DNA of 64,000 nt. It comes from Comamonadaceae bacterium. GTDB taxonomy: Bacteria; Pseudomonadota; Gammaproteobacteria; Burkholderiales; Burkholderiaceae_C. The translations under genes were made by a program, and so were the position numbers. The stretch spans positions 1 to 64,000 of the forward strand of contig CANFOS010000018.1 of NCBI GenBank assembly GCA_947448735.1, in the 5' to 3' direction. Positions 26,532-34,911 of the stretch are shown one piece after another. The notes under the pieces were generated by a model. It saw only the letters and a list, made by a program, of their open reading frames with translations. It searched no databases and was not told where the DNA came from. Position 1 is the stretch's first letter, and each line of letters begins with the position of its first letter.

Positions 26532-27731
26532 TCAGGCTCTGGCGGCGCGCAGTTTCATGGAGAACTCGTTGAGCGCAGCAATACCACTTTGCTCAGCGCG
26601 GTGGCACCAGCCCTGCAAGTCAACAGTCAGCTGCTCGCGCGAAGCGGACGTTGTGAGCCACATCTGACGCAGCTCTTCACGCATGATGACCATCTTGTCC
26701 AGCACCGGGTGCTCTGCTCTGGCTTGGGCCAGTTGCGGTTTGGCCGACGCGGGCACTTTGTCGTCGTCGCGGTGCAACCAGCGATTGGCGACGCGCAAGA
26801 CGGATGCGTCGGCGTTTTTAGATTTCAATGCTGCCACCTCAAGCCTGCCAGCATCCCGCATCGCGCGGGCAAAACCAGCCATCACCTCGTACCGGTGAGC
26901 AATCAATGCCTCGAGCGTTTTTTCATCGGCTACGGGCTGGATGCTGCCGAGTTGCAGTTTGGGCGGTACTTTTTTGACCTTGGCCAGACCCATCATTTCG
27001 AGGGCCCGGATGTAGCCCCAGCCAATGTCGAACTCGTAGGGTTTGACCGAGAACTTGGCCGAGGTCGGGTAGGTGTGGTGATTGTTGTGCAACTCTTCAC
27101 CGCCGATCATGACGCCCCAAGGCGAAATGTTGGTGCTGGCATCCGGTGCCTCAAAGTTGCGGTAACCCCAGTAGTGGCCAATGCCATTGATGATGCCGGC
27201 TGCTGTGACAGGAATCCACACCATTTGAATCGCCCAGACGGTCAGACCGGCGGCGCCAAACAGCGCCAGGTCGATGATCATCATCAGGCCAACACCTTGC
27301 CAGCTGTAGCGGGTGTAGAGGTTGCGCTCAATCCAGTCGTTGGGCGTGCCGTGACCGTACTTGGTCATGGTTTGCTTGTTTTTGCTTTCGGCGCGGTACA
27401 GCTCGGCACCCTGCCAGAAGACTTTCTTGATGCCGTAAGCCTGCGGACTGTGCGGGTCATCTGCGGTTTCGCATTTTGCGTGGTGCTTGCGGTGGATGGA
27501 CACCCACTCCTTGGTGACCTGGCCCGTGCCCAGCCATAGCCAAAAACGGAAAAAATGCGACGGTATCGCATGCAGATCCATGGCTCGATGCGCCTGGTGG
27601 CGGTGCAGATAAATGGTCACGCTGGCGATGGTGATGTGGGTCGTCACCAGTGCATACAAAATAATCTGCCACCAACTCGCAGCCAGCAGTCCGTGCGCCA
27701 GCCAGTCCAGTGCGGCATCAAACAAGATCAT
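26532..27731 (-). CDS. Fatty-acid (acyl-CoA/acyl-lipid delta-9) desaturase
   Basis: This 399-residue membrane di-iron enzyme has three histidine boxes: HRHQAHRAMD (43-52), HRKHHAKCE (80-88) and HNNHHTYP (about 216-223). Hydrophobic pairs span residues 8-40 and about 145-185. The box spacing is that of OLE1/DesC-type delta-9 desaturases, which introduce a cis double bond into saturated acyl chains and so adjust membrane fluidity. The C-terminal about 130 residues are charged and helical, longer than in the minimal enzymes, and contain no cytochrome b5 motif. It stands alone, convergent with rpmG. Confidence 0.9.
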   Translation of the reverse strand: MILFDAALDWLAHGLLAASWWQIILYALVTTHITIASVTIYLHRHQAHRAMDLHAIPSHFFRFWLWLGTGQVTKEWVSIHRKHHAKCETADDPHSPQAYGIKKVFWQGAELYRAESKNKQTMTKYGHGTPNDWIERNLYTRYSWQGVGLMMIIDLALFGAAGLTVWAIQMVWIPVTAAGIINGIGHYWGYRNFEAPDASTNISPWGVMIGGEELHNNHHTYPTSAKFSVKPYEFDIGWGYIRALEMMGLAKVKKVPPKLQLGSIQPVADEKTLEALIAHRYEVMAGFARAMRDAGRLEVAALKSKNADASVLRVANRWLHRDDDKVPASAKPQLAQARAEHPVLDKMVIMREELRQMWLTTSASREQLTVDLQGWCHRAEQSGIAALNEFSMKLRAARA

Positions 27732-27951
27732 AAGAATCCTTTAAACATTCCATCCATACACAAATAAGCAGGCCCTGCATGACATCTTATTCGGACGCCA
27801 CCCGCTCATCTTGATCACAGCCACCATTCTATGCCGATCATGGCATATCACCTAACTTGATTCGGCAGCTGTACAGCTGGGGTCGAAACGCCAATATTCA
27901 CCCAAAAAACATTAAGCTTTGTCTATTTGCTGTTAATTTTTATTAAAAATA

Positions 27952-29205
27952 TCAAAGCTTTTGCCAAACCGCCGCAAAGAAACCGTCGGTCTGGTGCAGG
28001 TAAGGCCACAAGCGCAGATAGGGGCCGCTGCACAGTTTTGCTGCGTTTTCAACACCCGCATGGGTCAACAAAGGGGCGACTTCAAGGACGTTAAAGTCTT
28101 TGTTAGCGCTTGTAAATGCCTCGGCAATCGCCTCGTTTTCTTCACGCAACACACTGCAGGTGGCATAAACCAGCCGCCCGCCTGGCTTTAAAAGCCGTGC
28201 GGCACTTTGCAAGATCGCGGTTTGCTTGGCCACCAGCTCTTCAATGGCCTTGGGGGTTTGGCGCCACTTCAAATCGGGGTTGCGGCGCAAAGTGCCCAGG
28301 CCAGAGCAAGGTGAATCGACCAGAACCCGGTCAATCTTGCCTGCCAGACGCTTGATGCGGTCGTCGCGCTCATGGGCAATGGCCACGGGGTGCACATTCG
28401 ACAAGCCGCTGCGCGCCAGCCTCGGCTTCAGAGCCGCCAGCCGATGGCCCGATGTGTCAAACGCATACAAGCGCCCGGTGCTGCGCATGGTCGCGCCGAT
28501 TGCCAGTGTTTTACCGCCTGCGCCCGCGCAAAAGTCCACCACCATCTCGCCGCGCTTGGCCTCGACAAGCAGCGCCAGCAATTGCGAGCCTTCGTCTTGC
28601 ACCTCGATCGCGCCCCGCGTAAAAGCATCGAGTTTGCCGAGTTGGGATTTGTCCGCCAGCCGCAAACCCCAGGGCGAATAGGGCGTGGCCTCTGTCTTTA
28701 GCCCAGCCTTGCTGAGTTCTTTTTGAATGTCAGCGCGCTTGTCTTTTAAGGTGTTGACACGCAGGTCCAGCCCAGCTGGCGCATTCAGGCTTTCTACCAG
28801 CGGCCAAAAATCGTCACCCAGTTGCGTTTTGAGCGGCTCGACCAGCCAGTTGGGCAGGTTGTGGCGGTGCAGTTCCATCAGGTCTTCGGTTTTGACCTGG
28901 TCACAGCGTTTGAGCCAGTCGATTTCCTGATCCGTCAGCGCCGCCAGCAAAAACTCGCGGTCCGCAGCAAAGCCAAGAATCGCCAGCCGCCGCTCAGGCG
29001 CACCGTGGCCATGCTGAGCCAGGTAGGTGTAGAGGTTTTTCTTGCGCAGCACCGCGTAAACGGTTTCAGCCAGCGTGGCACGCTCACGCGGGCCGAGCCG
29101 GAACTCGCGGAAATACTTCGACAACATCATGTCGGCGGGCTGGTCAAATTTAAGAACGTGCTTGAGTAAATCGGAGCAACTGTCGAGAAGGGCTTTAGGA
29201 TGCAT
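27952..29205 (-). CDS. RsmB-type 16S rRNA (cytosine-C5) methyltransferase
   Basis: The preferred start is ATG 29205 (MHPKALLDSCSDLLKHVLKF), with AGAGG upstream, giving 417 residues. The N-terminal about 150 residues form an RNA-binding region. The SAM-binding domain has VVDFCAGAGGKTLAIGA, motif IV DSPCSGLGTLRRNPDLKW and motif VI VYATCSVLREENE with the catalytic TC cysteine. The NOL1/NOP2/Sun family methylates C5 of cytosine in rRNA. RsmB or a close paralogue is the best fit, but the exact target base cannot be read from sequence. Confidence 0.9.
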   Translation of the reverse strand: MHPKALLDSCSDLLKHVLKFDQPADMMLSKYFREFRLGPRERATLAETVYAVLRKKNLYTYLAQHGHGAPERRLAILGFAADREFLLAALTDQEIDWLKRCDQVKTEDLMELHRHNLPNWLVEPLKTQLGDDFWPLVESLNAPAGLDLRVNTLKDKRADIQKELSKAGLKTEATPYSPWGLRLADKSQLGKLDAFTRGAIEVQDEGSQLLALLVEAKRGEMVVDFCAGAGGKTLAIGATMRSTGRLYAFDTSGHRLAALKPRLARSGLSNVHPVAIAHERDDRIKRLAGKIDRVLVDSPCSGLGTLRRNPDLKWRQTPKAIEELVAKQTAILQSAARLLKPGGRLVYATCSVLREENEAIAEAFTSANKDFNVLEVAPLLTHAGVENAAKLCSGPYLRLWPYLHQTDGFFAAVWQKL

Positions 29206-29231
29206 AACCTCTATTGTCCCATTCATGCCCC

Positions 29232-29489
29232 ATGTCAGAACAACTCCCACCTTTGATCACCACACCGCCAGGTGTCTACAAACATTACAAAGGCATGCTG
29301 TATGAAGTGATCGGCACGGTGCGCCACAGTGAAGATTTAAGCCCGATGACGCTGTACCGCGCCCTGTATGGCGAGCACGGCCTGTGGGTGCGGCCTGCAG
29401 CGATGTTCAACGAAGACGTGGTGATTGACGGTGTGCGTCAGCCGCGCTTCCAACTTCAACCCACCCGGCAAGCTGATCAAGCGCATTAA
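29232..29489 (+). CDS. DUF1653 family small protein
   Basis: This is an 85-residue protein from ATG 29232 (MSEQLPPLITTPPGVYKHYK). The DUF1653 signature is complete: P-G-V-Y-K-H-Y-K-G, then YEVIGTVRHSEDLSPMTLYR, ALYGEHGLWVRPAAMF and a final PRFQ. The family is a compact beta-rich domain of unknown function. It is divergent from the methyltransferase gene with 26 bases between the starts and lies upstream of prfC. Confidence 0.87.
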   Translation: MSEQLPPLITTPPGVYKHYKGMLYEVIGTVRHSEDLSPMTLYRALYGEHGLWVRPAAMFNEDVVIDGVRQPRFQLQPTRQADQAH

Positions 29490-29509
29490 AGATTCCTGCC
29501 CTGCCCTGC

Positions 29510-29580
29510 CAGCCCGGGCCGCAGAACCGGCTTTGCCGGGCGGCAGCGCAGTACGCGAAGCGACAAGCGTGGGGCCATGC
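29510..29580. repeat. Possible vestige of a GC-rich dispersed repeat
   Basis: The stretch contains GCCGGGCGGCAGCGCAG followed by GCGAAGCGACAAGCGTGGGG. Its reverse complement begins CCCCACGCTTGTCGCTTCGC, resembling the left part of the repeat embedded in aceE at 35209 (CCCCCACGCTTCGCTGCCCC). The match is short and could be chance in GC-rich DNA. Confidence 0.3.
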
Positions 29581-29603
29581 CGCGTCACCGATAATCGAGG
29601 GCT

Positions 29604-31229
29604 ATGTCCTCACCTCACGAATTCACTGAAATAGAAAAACAGGTCAAGCGCCGCCGCACGTTTGCCATCATCTCCCACCCCGACGCGGGTAAAACCACGC
29701 TGACCGAAAAACTGCTGCTGTTCTCGGGTGCGATTCAAATTGCGGGCAGCGTCAAAGCCCGCAAGGCCGCGCGCCACGCGACGTCGGACTGGATGGAAAT
29801 TGAAAAGCAGCGCGGCATTTCAGTGGCGTCATCGGTGATGCAGATGGAGTACCGCGACTGCGTGATCAATTTGCTGGACACGCCGGGCCACCAGGACTTT
29901 TCAGAAGACACCTACCGCGTTTTAACGGCGGTTGATGCGGCATTGATGGTGATTGACGCAGCCAACGGCGTCGAGCCGCAAACCCGCCGCCTGCTGCAAG
30001 TCTGCCGGGCACGCGGCACGCCGATTTTGACCTTCGTCAACAAGATGGACCGGGAGGTGCAAGACCCGATGACGGTGATGGACGAGATCGAACGCGAGCT
30101 CGGGATGGCCGTTGTGCCGTTTACCTGGCCTGTGGGCATGGGCAAACTTTTCCACGGCGTGTACGACCGCCGTGAAGACCGGATGCGCGTTTTTAGCCCC
30201 GGTGAAGACAAAGCCGGCGGCGACGATGAAATCTTGTCCGGCTTACACAATGCGGATGCGGCCAAACGCTTTGGCGCTGAATACAAGCAGGCGCAAGACG
30301 AGATTGATCTGGTGGCCGGTGCCACGCCCGAGTTTGACCGCGACCTGTTTTTGGCCGGCAAGCAAACGCCGATGTTCTTTGGCTCGGCGATCAACAACTT
30401 CGGTGTGCAAGAAGTGCTTGATGCACTGGTCGACTTGGCCCCGGCACCAGCAGACCGCACCGCGATGCAGCGGGTGGTTCATCCAGAAGAGAAAAAATTC
30501 TCCGGTGTGGTCTTCAAGATCCAGGCCAATATGGACCCCGCCCACCGCGACCGGATTGCGTTTTTGCGCGTGGCCAGTGGCGAGTTCACGCGCGGCATGC
30601 GGCTGAAGGTGGTGCGCAGCGGCAAAGAGCTGCGCCCCAACACGGTGGTGAGCTTCATGAGCCAGCGGCGCGAGTTGCTCGACACCGCCTTTGCGGGCGA
30701 CATCATTGGCATCCCCAACCACGGCGTGCTGCAGCTGGGCGACACGCTGACCGAAGGCGAAGCGCTGCAATTTACCGGCTTGCCGTTTTTTGCACCCGAA
30801 ATGTTCCGCGCCGTGGAGGTGGCTGATCCACTGCGCACCAAGCAATTGCGCGCCGGCTTGACGCAGCTGGGCGAAGAAGGTGCGATTCAGGTGTTCAGGC
30901 CGATTGCGGGCTCGCTGCTGCTGCTCGGTGCCGTGGGGCAGTTGCAGTTTGAGGTGGTGGCGCACCGGCTGGAGCATGAATACGGTGTCAGGGCGCGCAT
31001 CATGCCCAGTAACTTCAACCTGGCCCGCTGGGTGACGAGTGACGACCCCAACGAATTGAAAAAATTCATGGACGCCAACGCGCACCGCGTGGCACTCGAT
31101 GCGGTGGATGCCCCGACGCTGCTGGTAGACCACAGCGCCACGCTGCGGGCGGTGGAGCAGCAATGGCCAAAAATCAGGTTTCATGCTTTGCGTGAACACG
31201 CAGGGCTGGTTTTTCAGTCCAAGATGTGA
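29604..31229 (+). CDS. prfC: Peptide chain release factor 3
   Basis: This 541-residue translational GTPase has G1 SHPDAGKTTLTEKLLLFSGA, the RF3-specific GSVKARKAARHATSDWMEIE followed by KQRGISV, G3 DTPGHQDFSEDTYR and G4 NKMDRE. Domains II and III follow, with SGVVFKIQANMDPAHRDR and VVAHRLEHEYGVRARIMPSN. RF3 recycles RF1/RF2 from the ribosome after termination. Length matches the family (about 530-545). Confidence 0.97.
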   Translation: MSSPHEFTEIEKQVKRRRTFAIISHPDAGKTTLTEKLLLFSGAIQIAGSVKARKAARHATSDWMEIEKQRGISVASSVMQMEYRDCVINLLDTPGHQDFSEDTYRVLTAVDAALMVIDAANGVEPQTRRLLQVCRARGTPILTFVNKMDREVQDPMTVMDEIERELGMAVVPFTWPVGMGKLFHGVYDRREDRMRVFSPGEDKAGGDDEILSGLHNADAAKRFGAEYKQAQDEIDLVAGATPEFDRDLFLAGKQTPMFFGSAINNFGVQEVLDALVDLAPAPADRTAMQRVVHPEEKKFSGVVFKIQANMDPAHRDRIAFLRVASGEFTRGMRLKVVRSGKELRPNTVVSFMSQRRELLDTAFAGDIIGIPNHGVLQLGDTLTEGEALQFTGLPFFAPEMFRAVEVADPLRTKQLRAGLTQLGEEGAIQVFRPIAGSLLLLGAVGQLQFEVVAHRLEHEYGVRARIMPSNFNLARWVTSDDPNELKKFMDANAHRVALDAVDAPTLLVDHSATLRAVEQQWPKIRFHALREHAGLVFQSKM

Positions 31230-31241
31230 CGTTTGCTGTCG

Positions 31242-31379
31242 ATGAACACCCCTGACATCGACACGGAACAGCAGGACCGATACAAGCTGGGCCGCGACGA
31301 ACTGATGGCCAACACCGATGCCTTTGCAGCGCGGCCTAGCCTGCGCGCGCCCCTGCCGGACAACGCCGTCCAGCGCTAG
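31242..31379 (+). CDS. Small hypothetical ORF (45 codons)
   Basis: An open frame of 45 codons starts MNTPDIDTEQQDRYKLGRDE and ends DNAVQR. It begins 12 bases after the prfC stop. No clear ribosome site is visible, and I do not recognise the product. It is rich in charged residues and has no membrane segment. It could be a chance frame or the remnant of a longer gene interrupted by the repeat downstream. Confidence 0.2.
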   Translation: MNTPDIDTEQQDRYKLGRDELMANTDAFAARPSLRAPLPDNAVQR

Positions 31380-31428
31380 CTGAAAGGGGCGGCGTCCAAG
31401 CAGTATTCGGTGTCCTTGGCTTTTTTTG

Positions 31429-31490
31429 ATGTTCTTTTAAGGCTTCAGCCCAGATAATACCTAGACCAGCAGCTCCTGAAAACATAGCAA
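31429..31490 (-). repeat. Dispersed AT-rich repeat
   Basis: On the minus strand this reads TTGCTATGTTTTCAGGAGCT, then GCTGGTCTAGG, then TGGGCTGAAGCC followed by TTAAAAG. It matches the copies at 15756 and 34271 over most of its length. It ends 5 bases before the start codon of the AtuA-like gene, whose leader it has therefore replaced or formed. Confidence 0.72.
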
Positions 31491-31495
31491 GCACC

Positions 31496-32884
31496 ATGAA
31501 GCTCACAAAACCCTCACGGAAAACTTTACGCATAGGCGCGGGTGCAGGCTACGCCGGTGACCGGATTCCCCCGGCCCTTGAGTTGGCCGAAAAAGGCGCG
31601 CTGGACTACCTGGTGTTTGAATGCCTGGCCGAGCGCACGATAGCGCTGGCGCAACTGCAGCGCAGCCAACACGCCCATCTGGGCTTTGACGCGATGCTGG
31701 CCGCGCGCATGCGGGCCGTGCTGCCGGCCTGCCTGGCTCAGGGGGTGAAAATCATCAGCAACATGGGCGCAGCCAATCCCTTGGCCGCTGGCCAGGAAGT
31801 GATTCGGGTGGCACGCGAGCTGGGCATTGAAAAACTGACCGTCGCGGTGGTGCTGGGCGACGATGTTCTGGCAACCATGCAGCGTCAAACCGGTGATCAG
31901 CCCGACAGCCAAGATTTACCGCTGATGGACAGCAACCAGACCTTCGCCTCAATCGGCACGGCCAGCATCTCCGCCAACGCCTACCTCGGCGCTGGCGAGA
32001 TTGTGACTGCGCTGGCCCAGGGCGCCGATGTGGTCATCACCGGGCGCGTGGCAGACCCTGCGCTGTTTTTAGCCCCGCTGATTCATGAATTTGGCTGGGC
32101 GATGGATGACTGGGACAAGCTCGGCAAAGGCGTGCTGGTCGGGCATTTGCTGGAATGCTCGGGCCAGGTCACCGGCGGCTATTTTGCAGACCCCGGCTGG
32201 CGCGATGTGCCTGATTTGGCCAGGCTGGGCTTTCCGCTGGCAGAAGTCGCCAGTGACGGCAGCGCGGTGATCACCAAAGTGGCTGGTTCTGGCGGCTGCG
32301 TGACGGTTCAGACCTGCGCGTCGCAACTGCTGTATGAGATTGAAAACCCCGCCGCCTACCTGCAGCCAGATGTGGTGGCCGACTTTTCAAACGTCACGCT
32401 GACCCAAGTCGGCCCAGACCGGGTGCAAGTCGGTGGCGCCACAGGCAGGCAACGGCCCGACCGGCTGAAGGTGACGGTGGGCCACCGCGACGGCTTTATT
32501 GGCGAGGGGCAAATCTCTTACGCTGGCCTGGGCGCGCAGGCGCGCGGGCAACTGGCGCTAGATGTACTCAAACTGCGGCTGGCCGATGTCAAAGCGCTGG
32601 ACAGCCGCTTTGAGCTGATCGGGGTGAACGCGATACATGGCCAGGATTTGGCACAGGGTTTGGCACAGAGTTATGCGCCGTATGAAGTTCGTGCGCGCGC
32701 GGCCATGCGTGTGGCCACGCGCGCTGAGGCCGAGCTGGTGGCCCACGAAGTCGAGGCCCTGTACATCAACGGCCCGGCCAGCGGAGGCGGCGTGACGCAA
32801 TCGGTGCGCGAGGTGATTGCGGCTGCGTCCACGCTGATTCCGCGTGAGTGGGCACCAACATCCCTAACTTTGCTGGAGATTTAA
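31496..32884 (+). CDS. Acyclic terpene utilisation AtuA-like protein (DUF1446)
   Basis: This 462-residue protein contains LRIGAGAGYAGDRIPPALEL, LDYLVFECLAERTIALAQLQ and NMGAANPLAAG, conserved in the DUF1446/AtuA family. VVITGRVADPALFLAPL and the H-L-L-E-C-S-G-Q-V-T-G-G-Y-F-A-D segment (about 220-235) follow. AtuA is required for citronellol/geraniol catabolism in Pseudomonas, but the reaction of the family is not settled. Many Burkholderiales homologues accompany Bug binding proteins, as here, so a carboxylate substrate is possible. The dispersed repeat abuts the start codon and no good ribosome site is visible. It overlaps the next gene by one base. Confidence 0.85.
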   Translation: MKLTKPSRKTLRIGAGAGYAGDRIPPALELAEKGALDYLVFECLAERTIALAQLQRSQHAHLGFDAMLAARMRAVLPACLAQGVKIISNMGAANPLAAGQEVIRVARELGIEKLTVAVVLGDDVLATMQRQTGDQPDSQDLPLMDSNQTFASIGTASISANAYLGAGEIVTALAQGADVVITGRVADPALFLAPLIHEFGWAMDDWDKLGKGVLVGHLLECSGQVTGGYFADPGWRDVPDLARLGFPLAEVASDGSAVITKVAGSGGCVTVQTCASQLLYEIENPAAYLQPDVVADFSNVTLTQVGPDRVQVGGATGRQRPDRLKVTVGHRDGFIGEGQISYAGLGAQARGQLALDVLKLRLADVKALDSRFELIGVNAIHGQDLAQGLAQSYAPYEVRARAAMRVATRAEAELVAHEVEALYINGPASGGGVTQSVREVIAAASTLIPREWAPTSLTLLEI

Positions 32885-33204
32885 TGTCAAACCAGGTACT
32901 GCTCAGAGACATCGCCTATGCGCGCGCCGGCGACAAGGGCAACCGCTCTACCCTGTCGGTGATCGCCTATGACATCAAAGACTTCCCCGCCATCGAGCGG
33001 CTGGTGACAGCCGAACGTGTCAAACAACACTACGCAGGCATCGCCACCGGAAAAGTTGACCGCTATGTGCTGCCGCAGCTCGGGGCCTTAAACTTCGTGT
33101 TGCACGATGCGCTGGGCGGCGGCGTGACACGGTCGCTGTGCCTGGACGCGCATGGCAAGTGTCTGGGTTCTGCCATCTTGAGCCTGGCCCTTGACCTGCC
33201 CTGA
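32884..33204 (+). CDS. AtuA-associated small domain protein
   Basis: This 106-residue protein starts at the ATG that overlaps the AtuA-like stop codon (TAATG). IAYARAGDKGNRSTLSVIAY, VDRYVLPQLGALNFVLHDAL and GGGVTRSLCLDAHGK correspond to the C-terminal domain that in some AtuA homologues is fused to the DUF1446 part. The split here with a one-base overlap implies coupled translation of two subunits of one complex. Function is unknown. Confidence 0.82.
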   Translation: MSNQVLLRDIAYARAGDKGNRSTLSVIAYDIKDFPAIERLVTAERVKQHYAGIATGKVDRYVLPQLGALNFVLHDALGGGVTRSLCLDAHGKCLGSAILSLALDLP

Positions 33205-33241
33205 ACGCGGGCACATCCATGATTCTTAACCGGAGACAACC

Positions 33242-34201
33242 ATGACATTCAAATCCCTGCTGTTGGCAACCTTGGTCAGCATCTCTTGCGCTGCCTTTGG
33301 CCAGGCCTACCCCAACAAACCCATCAAGGCCATCGTGCCGTTTGCAGCGGGCAGCTCGACCGACCAGATCGGCCGCGCCTTTGCCGCCAAGATGAGCGAG
33401 ACGCTGGGCCAGACCATCGTGGTTGAAAACCGGGCCGGCGTGAACGGCATGCTGGGCGCTGATGCGGTGGCCAAGTCGCCCGCCGACGGCTACACGATTT
33501 TGATTGGCACCAACAGCACCAATGCAGCGCTCAAAAGCCTGATGAAAAAGCTGCCTTACGACCAAGACACCGCTTTTGCGCCGCTGGGCTACATGGGCTC
33601 GGTGCCCCTGATCGTGGCGGTCAACAACGATGTGCCGGTTAAAACCCTCAAAGAGCTGATCGCCCTGGGTAAAACCAAGCCCGGCCTGCTGACCGTTGCC
33701 AGCGCCAGCACCTCGCAACTGGTGTCGTCTGAAATGCTGGCAGGCATGACAGGCATGGACGTGACCAGCGTGCCCTACAAAAGCGGCCCCGCCGCCATGA
33801 CCGACCTGATTGGCGGCCAGGTGATGATGTTCACCGCTGACTTTGGCGTGATGTTGCCGCAAGTCAAAGCCGGCAAAGTGCGCGGCCTGGCCGTCACCTC
33901 GACCAAGCGTTCAGCCGCGATTGCCGAGCTGCCCACCGTCAATGAAGCGCTGGGTTTGAAAGATTATGAGCTGATCGCCTACTTTGCGATGTTTGCCCCC
34001 GCTGGCACGCCGCCAGACATCATTGCCAAGCTCAACCAGGCCATCAACGCTGCGGCGCAAAGCAAAGACCTTCAGGAGAAATTTGCAAGCATCGGCTTTG
34101 CCGTCGAACCCGGCACACCCGAAGCGCTGGCCCAGCGCAGCAAACTGGAAACCGCCAAATGGGCCAAAGCGATTGCCGCTGCCAAAATTGAACCACAGTA
34201 A
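33242..34201 (+). CDS. Bug/TctC-type binding protein
   Basis: This 319-residue periplasmic protein has a signal peptide of about 21 residues (LLLATLVSISCAAFG-Q). YPNKPIKAIVPFAAGSSTDQ carries the ligand loop, and VVENRAGVNGMLGADAVAKS, VPYKSGPAAMTDLIGGQVMM and FAPAGTPPDIIAKLNQAINA are family segments. It follows the AtuA-like pair by 37 bases with a GGAG ribosome site and is probably in their operon, delivering the pathway's substrate. It is followed by a 14-bp duplication (CAGTAAGTTGAGC twice) around the stop codon. Confidence 0.9.
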   Translation: MTFKSLLLATLVSISCAAFGQAYPNKPIKAIVPFAAGSSTDQIGRAFAAKMSETLGQTIVVENRAGVNGMLGADAVAKSPADGYTILIGTNSTNAALKSLMKKLPYDQDTAFAPLGYMGSVPLIVAVNNDVPVKTLKELIALGKTKPGLLTVASASTSQLVSSEMLAGMTGMDVTSVPYKSGPAAMTDLIGGQVMMFTADFGVMLPQVKAGKVRGLAVTSTKRSAAIAELPTVNEALGLKDYELIAYFAMFAPAGTPPDIIAKLNQAINAAAQSKDLQEKFASIGFAVEPGTPEALAQRSKLETAKWAKAIAAAKIEPQ

Positions 34202-34270
34202 GTTGAGCGGCAGTAAGTTGAGCCACCGCAAGGCAAAACGTCTGTTGTCAGGCCGTTTTGTGCTTTTCAG

Positions 34271-34336
34271 GTATCTTTTAGGCCGCCAGCCCCATAGATA
34301 CCTATGCGAGCAGCTATTTTTTAAATAGCAGATAGC
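34271..34336 (-). repeat. Dispersed AT-rich repeat
   Basis: The minus strand shows GCTATTTAAAAAATAGCTGC, then TCGCATAGGTATCTATG, then GGGGCTGGCGGCC and TAAAAG. It sits between the convergent Bug-protein and Lrp-type genes and can form a GCTATTT/AAATAGC hairpin. Confidence 0.7.
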
Positions 34337-34340
34337 ATTT

Positions 34341-34808
34341 TCAAGGCAGCCGCAATGGCAGTGCTGTCTTGTACTGAACCTGCTTGAGCGCAAAGCTGGA
34401 GCGGATTTTTTCAATGCCGGGTATGGGCGTGAGCTGGTTCAAAATGAATTTTTCCAGCGCGCCTATGTCGGCCACTGCCACGCGGATCAAATAGTCGCTA
34501 TCGCCGGTCATCAAATAGCATTCCATCACCTCGTCGTGCTCGACGATGCGGCGTTCAAACTCGCTTAGGGCATCTTTGCTTTGGCTGCGCAGGCTGATGG
34601 AGATAAACACGCTCAAACCCAGGCCGAGCGCTGCCGCGTTGGCAATGGCCACATAGCGGTCAATCACCTTGGCGGCCTCCAGCGCCTTGACACGCGCCAG
34701 GCAGGGCGAGGGGCTCAAATGCACGCGCCGGGCGAGTTCGACATTGGACAAAGAGCCATCGCGTTGCAATTCGTCAAGAATCTTTAAATCAAGGTTATCA
34801 AGCTGCAT
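34341..34808 (-). CDS. Lrp/AsnC-family transcriptional regulator
   Basis: This 155-residue protein has an N-terminal HTH (LDNLDLKILDELQRDGSLSN, then VELARRVHLSPSPCLARVKA) and a C-terminal RAM effector domain with HDEVMECYLMTGDSDYLIRV. The L-S-P-S-P-C recognition segment is typical of Lrp subgroups that bind amino acids. It is divergent from aceE with about 100 bases between the starts. A duplicated TTTTAAGCAGCA motif lies in that gap, so it probably controls aceE and itself. Confidence 0.93.
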   Translation of the reverse strand: MQLDNLDLKILDELQRDGSLSNVELARRVHLSPSPCLARVKALEAAKVIDRYVAIANAAALGLGLSVFISISLRSQSKDALSEFERRIVEHDEVMECYLMTGDSDYLIRVAVADIGALEKFILNQLTPIPGIEKIRSSFALKQVQYKTALPLRLP

Positions 34809-34823
34809 TGGTTTTAAATTGTG

Positions 34824-34878
34824 TTTTAAGCAGCATATTATGCCGTTTTCATTGCATTTACCTGCTTTTTAAGCAGCA
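34824..34878. promoter_or_regulatory. Duplicated motif between lrp-type gene and aceE
   Basis: TTTTAAGCAGCA occurs at 34824-34835 and again at 34867-34878, 43 bp apart, which is close to four helical turns. The second copy is within a palindrome TGCTTTTTAAGCA (34863-34875). In-phase repeated sites fit the octameric binding of Lrp/AsnC proteins to the divergent promoter. Binding is inferred. Confidence 0.45.
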
Positions 34879-34911
34879 CCTTTGGCGTCTTGTTGCGTAC
34901 AGTCAGAGGCC

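Noticed and set aside
26424-27539. 371-codon plus-strand open frame
   Set aside because: Antisense to the desaturase with its three histidine boxes; no ribosome site, no known motif.
30243-31199. 318-codon minus-strand open frame
   Set aside because: Antisense to prfC, which has all G-motifs; the frame is histidine/glutamine-rich, typical of shadows here.
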